DNA of 64,000 nucleotides from Plumapathes pennacea (Eukaryota > Cnidaria > Anthozoa > Antipatharia > Myriopathidae). The translations under genes and the position numbers were made by a program. This document shows positions 13,049-64,000 of the stretch, piece after piece; positions within the stretch are counted from its first letter, which is position 1; each line of letters opens with the position of its first letter. Location of the stretch: positions 17,161,069 to 17,225,068 of the forward strand of contig OZ038463.1 in the NCBI GenBank assembly GCA_964036295.1, written 5' to 3'. The notes beneath the pieces were generated by a model. It was given only the letters and a program-made list of their open reading frames with translations. It had not been told where the DNA came from and did no database searches.

Positions 13049-13259
13049 TTAACCCTTTCACTCGTACGTTCAAAATACAGATTCTCCCAAACTTTCAAGA
13101 AGAAAATATATGAGTGATGTAGAGAGAACTTATAGTTAAATCAGTTTTCATCCGCGCAAGGTATCAAAAGTCAAGTTTTCTTTACTGTATGATAGATTTC
13201 TTGTGAGAAAACTAAAGGAGAAAGTTGAAGTTGATCATTCTTGGGAGTGAAAGGGTTAA
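13049..13259. mobile_element. TTAA-flanked MITE (piggyBac-like), copy 2
   Basis: TTAA borders at 13,049-13,052 and 13,256-13,259 enclose termini CCCTTTCACTCG and GGGAGTGAAAGGG. The body is homologous to 9,390-9,595. Part of it ('tactgtatgatagatttctt') is also related to one end of the larger dispersed repeat at 23.1, 44.9 and 46.9 kb. It lies 75 bp downstream of the TM6 exon. Confidence 0.8.
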
Positions 13260-13334
13260 CTTATACGTTACACAACACAAATAGTTGTGTTGCAAAAAAT
13301 GTTCTGTTTTCTTCATTTTATAATAATGGTTTAC

Positions 13335-56157
<42,823 letters not shown>

Positions 56158-57275
56158 CTGAAAATTAATCAATGCTTTCAAGAGATGTTCCCACTCAAGA
56201 TGCAACAGAAGCGATTTACCATACCAGCTGGATGGTGAAATAATCAAAATCCAATACCATTTTTTAAATAGTTGCAGGAACGGGAGAAAACGTAGACTGG
56301 GCAAGACTTTTTTCTTGGCCTCTCTAGTAAAAATGCCATATGGTAAAAGACTACTGCGAATTACGGGTTGCATGTGAACGAGCAAAACGTGAAGTCACCT
56401 CGGCCGTTTTCGGCCATTTTCCTTATTGTTCCGAGCGATGTTTGCCTAATTAGCTTTCAAATTTGGCGCCGGCGTCCACAATAGTTCCCGGATGTGTGGT
56501 CAAATTCTGCACGATGAGTTCTTGTACGTCATCACTCGGCCTCATTTTGATCGATGCATTTCGTTAACTGTTTGGATTTCCAATAAAGTGATCGTTGGCC
56601 GCTTTAACGGGGTGATCGGATTAATGGTTTTGTTTTCTGATAAGAAAATGACTGGGCGTTTGGTCGGGACAAAAGAATGTGGCGGTCGTAAGGCAGGGTT
56701 GCACTCTTACTGTCATATCTGTACAAATTGAAATAAATAGATGATAAGCACTTTTGAATGTATATACTTGCATGAATGAAAGTTTTTTTAACTATATTTA
56801 TTGCAAATAATATGTACAAATTATATAATCTATACATAATTGTGTACTTTATTGCTTGTAGCTTATTTGTATGCATGGAGGTCTGTATGTGAGTATGCAA
56901 TGCTTTGCATGTGGTGGATTTTGGTCCGGAGTTGCCAGCAGTCAAATGAATATATACCTTTGCAAGTTGTCCATTAGCTAAAGGCTACGGCCTTTCTCTT
57001 ATTGAGAGCAATTTCCTAGGCTGCTGCCTAATTGAGCTATAGAACCGACTTCATCGCATCACAGCCTGTACCTAAAAAGATAACGACACAATTGTGTAGT
57101 CAAAGCCAACAAATTAAGGGCCTGTTCACGTAAAGATTTCGCTTTTTCGGTTTAGGGCGACCTAATCTGGATTCTTCGTGTTTGTGAACGCATCGAGATG
57201 CAGAGCAGTCCGGGATGGTCCAGAGACACCCAGGCACTCTTGTTCATAGTCATTGATTTTTTTTCTACACCGCCA
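56158..57275. other. Sequence upstream of the first placed GPCR exon
   Basis: The missing signal-peptide exon could be here or further right; no candidate with a phase-2 donor was convincing. A 60-bp repeat ('ggcctttctcttatt' to 'gagctatagaaccga') at about 56,986-57,048 recurs at 57,729-57,790. In reverse it contains an A-box-like TAGCTCAATTAGG, so it may be another SINE head. Confidence 0.4.
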
Positions 57276-57424
57276 TGTCTACTGGTCGGTCCTGCACCTT
57301 CTGCGGTAAACAGCACCCCTCACTCAAATGCAACATGGTAACCCATGTGACACTGAACCCGTCGAGCCTTTCGAACGAAAGGAAAGTGTTGTTTTGTGTG
57401 CTTTAGATTTGGTCATGTGGCAAG

Positions 57425-57722
57425 AATAAAATAAAATAAAAATAAAATAAATCACTTTATTTAAGTCTCAATGTATTTAGCACTGCCGTGCTAAACGGGG
57501 AGACTTGAAAATGCATAAACGACATATCATAAACTTAACGCAAATTCGTTAAGAATCCCAACTGGTCGGAGGCTAACCAGTTGGCTATTTACATAGTGTG
57601 GCCGAGGATTTGAACTCGGGGCTACAGTGTTGCAAATTCAGCTAGTGGTCAGAGCGGGACTTGAACCTGGGACCTCCGGATTTCAAGTCCGGCGCTCTAA
57701 CCACTCGGCCACACTGCCTCCT
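57425..57722 (-). mobile_element. tRNA-Ser-derived SINE
   Basis: In reverse it starts at 57,722 with a tRNA-like head: A box TGGCCGAGTGGTT, anticodon arm CCGGACTTGAAATCCGG (loop CTTGAAA, anticodon TGA as in tRNA-Ser) and B box GGTTCAAGTCC. The long variable arm of a true tRNA-Ser is missing. A body of about 200 bp and a 3' tail of 'ttttatttta' repeats end near 57,425. Confidence 0.85.
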
Positions 57723-58733
57723 CCAAGGCTAAGGCCTTTCTCTTATTTAGAGCATTTTCCTAGGCCGCTGCCTAATTGAGCTATAGAACCGAGTTAGGGT
57801 TAACCCTAACCCAGAAATGAAGGAAAAACCAACTCGTATGTGCGTGAATAGCAACACCTCTGTGTTGTTAGAAACTGCCAGAGCCCCAGTTCGTAGCCCC
57901 AGTGACCCACCAAGAAAAAGGAAAGTGAATGTCAGAGTTATCTTTGACTCCTGCAGTCAGCAAGCATACGCTTCACAGCGAAGCCCTGGTTGGAACAGAT
58001 GAGTTACATTGATCAAGACACTTGGTGATGAGTCTCCCAAATTGAGAAATATTGCGATTTAGCTATCCATTACAAGATTTGATGGCATGGAGCTTTACGT
58101 GAATGCCTACGGTGTACCCACCACTTGCACTGCCTTAAGTAACCAAGCACTGGAATTAGCATGGCAAATATCCGCACCTGCAAGGATTGCAGCTAGCAGA
58201 AATACCTGCTACATCACATGAAGCTGAAGCTGATGTTCTCATTGGTGCAGACGGTTGTGTCAGGACCAGTCGATCTGAACTGCAAGTGTAGCCCAGAGTG
58301 TATAGTTAGCGTCAACTCAACACATACATTGAGAGTCGACACATCAGCTCAAGATCAAGCCGCAAGAAATAAGATACACAAGCAGTTTGTGCAGAACCGA
58401 GTGACAGAGACTCGGAAAACGGCCCTGTGCAATCATGGAAGTAGTGCCCCACCCAAAGAAATCCAACAGACATTGCATCACGGAGAGCTACGGCAACCGA
58501 GTTAGCGAACAGCAAGAAGTAGTGGCGTGGTATTTTCTTCTTGTTGAAGGCTGACAGAGAATGGCCGAAACAGTTAAAGAACAGTTCTGCTCAGGCCACG
58601 TTAACCAAGAGTTGAAATCCAGCAAAGCAAGTGTTGCAGTAACCGTCGTCAGCACTACCACCAGCCACAACTCCAGCCTTGAGAGGGTAGTGAAGGCTAC
58701 AAGATACTAAGAGCTGCGTATGTGCTACGTTTT

Positions 58734-59674
58734 CAATCTCGTACCCAGACCTTCCGATGTCTTATGCGCATGCCCGACGAAATCAAAGGCTCTGGGAGAA
58801 TCCGATTTTTAGATGATCCTGATTGGTTATTTTAAATACAACGCAAAACAGTCGGAACAGCACCAACGACGGCGGAACCTTCACAGCTGCGATGAAGTTT
58901 GCGGGGACCCAGTTGATTGCATCTGCATAAGGCAGCAAAGATAACAAGATGAAGCAGTTCTCCAGATTGCAGTTTGACTCAACGGTGGCTTTGCAACCAA
59001 ATTCTGGCCCCGGCAATTGTTGTTAAACGCGGCCTTCGCGATCAAGCACTTCAAAGTTTGAAGCAACCTCTTGTCGGTACATTATGTCTTCAGGCAACTT
59101 TGAAGCACATTTCTGTCCCTAAAGAACCAGCTGAGAGCGACAAAGTGAAGTGTCAAGTCAGGTACTTGTACTCGTGCCATATCCTGTCGTTTCGATAAGT
59201 CCAACTCAGTGACTCTTTATTTATTACAGCGGTAATTTGTTTTCTGTGCAACTGCTTTGTGTGCGATACGTGCACAGATTATGTGTACGGCATTCTTCAT
59301 ATGTACATCGTGAGCATGTCAACCTGACCAGGCTAACAGAGTTACTGTATTTGCAGTATCGTTACAGTCAGTCGATCAATCGGTGGACTTGTCGTATAAA
59401 AAATCCGTTCGTGCAACGGAACATCCTTCTACGGTCTGACTTTTTAAAATGATGTTTCCGTTCAACGATATAGTGGTGTTTTATTCACTTCAAACCCTAT
59501 ACATAACAATAAAAGCTGCCAAAAATAACAAAAATATGGTTTGCAATTTACCCACGGGCATGCGCAGAAAAACCGGAAGTCCGAGAATCGCGGACTTTTG
59601 AAATGGATTCTCCCAGAGCCTTTGATTTCGTAGGGCATGCGCGTAAGACATCGGAGGGTCTGGGTACGAGATTG
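58734..59674. mobile_element. TIR element (CAATCTCGTACCCAGA family), copy 2, with 9-bp target duplication
   Basis: 941 bp. Left CAATCTCGTACCCAGACC and right GGTCTGGGTACGAGATTG are perfect inverse complements, and pairing continues for about 75 bp. CTACGTTTT flanks both sides exactly (58,725-58,733 and 59,675-59,683). The duplicated bases encode LRF of the interrupted BEL frame, which proves insertion. A long TIR with a 9-bp duplication suggests a Mutator-like element. No transposase. Confidence 0.88.
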
Positions 59675-60070
59675 CTACGTTTTGTGCACAACATTAGATG
59701 CCGATTTGCGAAATCAACGCCAAAGAAAGATGAACTCACCACTGAAAAAACAAGTGTTACTGAAAGAAAAAGTGGATCAAGGAGGCACAAGCCTCGATAA
59801 AGAATAGGGAAAAGTTCAAGCAAACGAAGTTGTCGATAAATATGTACGAGGTAAAGATGAAATCTGCGCTGTCATGGTAGAATCGACAGTGCGCATTTAC
59901 CACATGATTCCATGTCCCCATCGTACTACCCGCTGTGCATCACTTGACAAAGCTGATAGTCCTGCGGTGTCATAACGATGTGATGCACAACGGAGTACAA
60001 GAAACCCTGGTCCAAGTGCGAACGAAATTCCGCATTGCAAGGGGACGCCAAGTGGTAACGGGAGCCTTGT

Positions 60071-63000
60071 CAGAGTGGACTGTTTCGATGATTTGGATTG
60101 GATTATTTTTGGACACATTATCAACCCATAGCAAACGCAAGACATATCTGAATGATTTTTCTTTTTGAGAGCTTTATTGGGCTCTACTAAGGTTGTAAAG
60201 TTTGATCAATAAAACTGGCAAACATGCATTCGCTATCGAAGGATCGAAACGGGCGCCATCTTGGAATGACGTTTCGTCTTCGCTTCGATGTTACACGCAG
60301 CCGACATGCTGGTTTTTTCGTGGGACCAGATGAAGAAGATTTCGACTTTTTTCGTCTCATAATCTTCACGCAAGCGTCATCCTGAGCCAGAGGTCCAAGA
60401 TGGTGCTTCACCATAGGCCCACAAGGAGGATAAAAAGGAAAAGAAATGCAAAGAACACCGAAAAAGGCAGTTTCAACCCGAATGGAATGTTTTTCCATGG
60501 ATGCGATATACCAATTTTTTAGGCTGGCTGGTAAAAGTCATTTTGGGCTACTGCTTTTTTAGACCTACTTAAGCCCAATAGCCTGACACCTAAAAAAGTT
60601 AGTTTCGAGCACTGGTATTCCACTGGTTTACTTGTGAAGCTGCGCCCCTCCCTGGCCTAAATCCTCCCCTTGATGCTAAGATGCCACAGTCCACTCTTAA
60701 AGTGCCGGGTTATGACGAGTCAAAGCTCCTCTAGCAATTAGTTTACTATGAATGGCACTATAAAAGCACGTAATCATACGTTTCTGATGCAATTCCAAGG
60801 CATCCTCTTGCTTCAACATTGTCATATCTCGATGTAGCAGGAGACAGTTATGGAGGGACCCCATGTGTGAACTTATATCAGCTTTTTAACACAGAATATC
60901 TCATTCAAAACCATAATAATAGACCCATAATTTGATTCCGTCAGTGACAATCCAGTAATCGCGGTTTAGGGCTGTGCTTTCCAGCAAGCCTCTCAAACAA
61001 TGATGAGGCAAGTCATTCTAAGTTTGGTCTGAGAACTGGCAACGTGATCACAGATGAACTTCTAGAGTTATTGATAAGTGCTTGGTTATGCCAATATTGC
61101 TTGTTCCTCATTGAAGGCAATTGCAATTGCATATTATTGCTCTTTTTTGTTTTTTTTTTTATGTCATAGGAGAGCAAAATTACTAGAAGCACCTCAGTAC
61201 CAGAAGAAATTAGTCACGAGTTGAAACCGTGGATTTGAAAAAGCGAAACTGGCATCCATTAGGCAAGAATGCACCAATCAGTGCACAAAGGACAATGAAA
61301 TCTTACTTTTTGCAGCTTGGGGTTTGATCACTTGAGTCGCTCATGATGCAGTATCGTGCAACCACTTTTGTCAAATTTCTATTCAACCAGATTTTAGAAA
61401 AAGACGCTGAGCAATATTTTTCTTTACCTTCCATGTATAGTGCGAGCACAGAAGGATACCCTACCACCCTCTGGAGATAAGTCGATTAGTGTTGGCTCCT
61501 TGTCAGAAAATACTTTTAGTCAAAAAGGGTTGCAGTGGACCATCTAGTACTGACATGTGAGGAAATCTCAAGACGAAAATGTCTGACAAGGCAAACATGA
61601 CCAGCACCAAGTGAACGTCAGGAATGTAAACGAGACGATGAAATGTTGTCTTATTCAGATCGGAAGAGATCACCCGAATCGCACATGAAGGATTTTTTGC
61701 CGCGACGAGCTGTTTGAAGTTTACTTCATTGTCAAATTTCCTTGTCATCAGCTTCGATGATCAAGCTCGGGCTTCCCACCTTCTTCTTGAGATCATTGTA
61801 GTTGGATCAGCTGTAACTCCGATGGGCTTATTGCCTAGTAGATCTGCTATCTAGAATACGTTCTGCGATAAAAGAATTTGCTGAACAAAGAATGGTGAAG
61901 GCATGAAACTATGATAGAGACAAACAGAAAGAAAATCTTCCATCCGAAGGCATCGATCAAGAAGCAAAACTCCAGAATGTGCTTGATATTTTCTTAAAAG
62001 CACTAGCGCATAGTTTTGAATTGGTTTTAATAGATGGGCATCGAGAACCGTTCCATTTCGATGTTGTACGTGCCAATCTACCAATTCAAGTCTGTTATTA
62101 TCAGATGGTCTTCCACAGTTGAATTGTTCAACGCTCTGAAGAAGTTATACCCCTCTGTTTTGGTGAACATTTTCAATACATAGCCTGTGATTCAATAGGG
62201 CCATTAAAACACTTTACTTTCGTTAGGTACCGGAAGATGATCACAACTGTAGCTTTGTTTACTGCTTGTGTAGTTGGTGAACATATTTTTGGGGTGTTTC
62301 TGTTATCACAGTCGAAACGAAACATAAATAATATACAGTATGTCGATGAAGAGCCATGTGCATAAAATCTGGTTCAGGCGCGTAGCACATAAGTTAAACT
62401 TGAGGACCATTAGTTGCGAATTTAAACCATCGTATTCGCAGTTTTTCAAACTAACCAAGTAGAAAAGAGTCTCTGTATTGGTGTGTCACCGTCAAACCAG
62501 AGTATATCAGTTCCACGAACGTGCAACAAACTTAAAGATTGTCCCTGTTCTTCGACGTCGTCTGCTGGACATTTTACTACAAATTAGTGATTGTCAACTT
62601 GAGCGGATAACTTCTTGAAAACGTTAAGGCAAGACAAACATGAGCCACTAATAACTGCCATCTTTGCCGAAGATTTTGGCGAAAGTATCTGTGATTAAGT
62701 GCTACACGATCATGTTAACTGTATCTGCCTCTTATAAAGTTCCTCAATAAAGGTTTTCAGTACATAAAACAAATAGCATATTGCTGTGTGGATGTTCAGC
62801 AATGAAATAAAATATATTTATCACACAAGACTAGATTCGTTACCCAAAGTACATATTTTCTATTGTGTTTAGCTCGGGTGGTATTAAAGACAAATATTAC
62901 AAAATACAAATAATCCATCACGTGATGTATACTTTGACGTTAGATATAGCTCGAAACTGGTTAGACGTAGTCAAAGAGACTTGTTTTCGATTTTTGTTTT

Positions 63001-63316
63001 GCTTTCAGAACTTCAAAAAAGAGTTTTTGAGCGTCGTTTCACCGACGATTGTAATATAAAAGCAATAACGGTGCTATTCAAGAAGTGGTTTTAATTTAGT
63101 AGATCATCATAAAAGGGTGGCAGGTGGTGCGCAAAACCAATTCAGAATAATCTGCTGTGGTTCTGACAAGATCGCGGCGATTCTTGAGGCTTTCCCTCTC
63201 TTTCCTTTCAAAAAAATCAAGGACCAAACGGACTAAAAGTGTAATTGTTTCGGGGAACTACTGTTGCTCATTTCAAGTACTGAGTTTCTCTTGACTGTTG
63301 CTTGAGCACTAAAATA
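60071..63316. other. 3.2 kb without a recognised gene
   Basis: Scattered peptide-like fragments (for example a minus frame at 60,187-60,498 whose start MEKHSIRVETAFFGVLC resembles a signal peptide, and plus fragments near 61,170-62,090) could be BEL/Pao or another retroelement in late decay, or a lost 5' exon. None has enough support. Poly-T lies at 61,144-61,161. Confidence 0.35.
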
Positions 63317-64000
63317 CTAGAAATACGATAATCGCATATACCCCCTCACTCTTGCATTGATGGGATTTTTACTTTGGTACTCCCAACAAGAGTAGCCTTT
63401 GTTTTACCGAAATGTTGACTCAATCTTTTCTCCGAAGTCAAGTGCTACACGCAAAGGAAGGAGAAAAAGAATGGTGTGTGTTATACTTTTGCGTTGAAAA
63501 AAGAATCGATTGCGTGACGAAGTACGTATTTCCCACGGTCGGCACGTCAAATTAATTCATACAGTCTGCCAAGCACGTTCTCGAAATTTAATACTCAAAG
63601 TTTGAAGTTGGTCGGCCGTCGTAGTACGGGAAAAAAGGAACACTGATTTTCCAATTTTGAATTCATAGGCAGTACAATTAAATAGGCTTCCTGTGCGATT
63701 TGTTTTTACTACTGCATGCACCAGACTTAGGCATGCATATTTAATAGGCTCGAATTGTTTTGTATGTGAACCCACTCAAAACAGCAAGATTTCTCCCAGA
63801 ATCAAAGCAAAACTTGAACAGTTTACTTCAAATTATACACGGGCTTCAGACCCAGTAATACTTCTAAGGGCTTGTGAACGATTCTCGCTGCAATCACCGC
63901 GTGCCAGATTACAGAAAAATAAGACATCTGACTAAATCATTCAAGACTCCAAGTTCCGATTGCTCTGAGCGAATACGGTAGCCGAAACTAGCGACAGAAG
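63317..64000 (-). mobile_element. Helitron, second long copy, cut by the window end
   Basis: Its minus-strand 3' end is GCGATTATCGTATTTCTAG then T at 63,317. From there the sequence follows 15,900-16,540 closely (shared 'aagtcaagtgctacacgcaaaggaagg', 'cgtatttcccacgg', 'cattcgagactccaag' with few changes). It has an extra 50 bp near 63,550-63,605. The 5' end should lie about 0.65 kb beyond the window. Confidence 0.75.

Larger units (their letters stand above)
57276..60070 (+). pseudogene. BEL/Pao retrotransposon gag-pol relic with two nested insertions
   Basis: A zinc-knuckle segment (SCTFCGKQHPSLKCNM, 57,291-57,340, then FGHVAR) is cut by a SINE at 57,425-57,722. The protease-like DUF1758 region follows, with VLLETARAPV and FDSCSQQAYA (57,860-57,975) and DVLIGADG (58,230-58,255). 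The DSG catalytic triad reads DSC. The reverse transcriptase and RNase H are missing. An integrase-proximal piece reads YVLRF and then VHNIRCRFAK across the 58,734-59,674 insertion. A piece of the H2C2 zinc-binding region follows (HHLTKLIVLRCHNDVMHNGV, 59,935-60,000). Several stops and shifts occur; no LTRs were identified. Confidence 0.8.

Noticed and set aside
57645..57722. A functional tRNA-Ser(UGA) gene on the minus strand
   Set aside because: The D arm, anticodon arm and B box are tRNA-like, but the long variable arm is missing and a SINE body with a 3' tail follows without a terminator.
57795..57815. Inverted telomere-like motif (TTAGGG meeting CCCTAA) as a chromosome fusion point
   Set aside because: Only about 20 bp long and embedded in BEL/Pao relic sequence; too short to support a fusion.
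63317..64000. Tandem duplication of the receptor gene at the right edge, since it matches intron 15,900-16,540
   Set aside because: The match begins exactly at a Helitron-type 3' end that also occurs at 7,195 and 20,163, and no receptor exon accompanies it. A mobile-element copy explains it better.

Overview
The window looks like gene-poor, transposon-rich animal DNA, most likely from a cnidarian such as a stony coral or sea anemone. The signs are small exons with GT/AG introns of kilobase size, AT-rich sequence, many foldback/MITE families, tRNA-derived SINEs, Helitron and Helentron relics, and BEL/Pao and non-LTR retroelement fragments. No bacterial operon, CRISPR array or intact single-exon gene was found. 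The organism call is inference; no species can be named from sequence alone.

The one real host gene I can support is a large adhesion-type G-protein-coupled receptor on the minus strand. I placed 23 exons from 56,157 down to 13,335 by splice sites and by reading phase, which agrees at every junction. From N to C they encode a glycine-rich ectodomain, a Ser/Thr/Pro-rich stalk, a GAIN-like region, a GPS with an HFS cleavage tripeptide, and transmembrane helices 1 to 6. The signal-peptide exon and the TM7/C-tail exons were not found. A possible further exon lies at 6,590-6,770. The first 240 bases are a partly deleted duplicate of the TM2 exon and its downstream intron, so a paralogue or pseudogene lies next door.

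Region by region. 0-7 kb: a 108-bp minisatellite, a palindromic element and a dead Tc1/mariner transposase. 7-13 kb: a 197-bp mini-Helitron and MITEs. 13-18 kb: the GPCR 7TM exons, with a 1.3-kb minus-strand Helitron in one intron. 18-38.6 kb: a single 20.8-kb intron between the GPS and TM1 exons. It holds a Helitron replicase fragment split by a 2.9-kb Mutator-like element with a 9-bp target duplication, a decayed Helentron (HUH nuclease, truncated PIF1-like helicase, endonuclease tail), a duplicated endonuclease tail split by a TIR element, and a broken RPA-like OB-fold gene. 38.6-56.2 kb: GPS, GAIN, stalk and ectodomain exons, with dispersed repeats, a SINE and a non-LTR reverse transcriptase relic between them. 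56-60 kb: a decayed BEL/Pao retrotransposon carrying a SINE and a Mutator-like MITE with a perfect 9-bp target duplication. 60-63.3 kb: nothing recognised. 63.3-64 kb: another copy of the minus-strand Helitron, running out of the window.

The host gene and the mobile elements do not appear to work together. The elements are layered in its introns, and several nestings give relative insertion ages.
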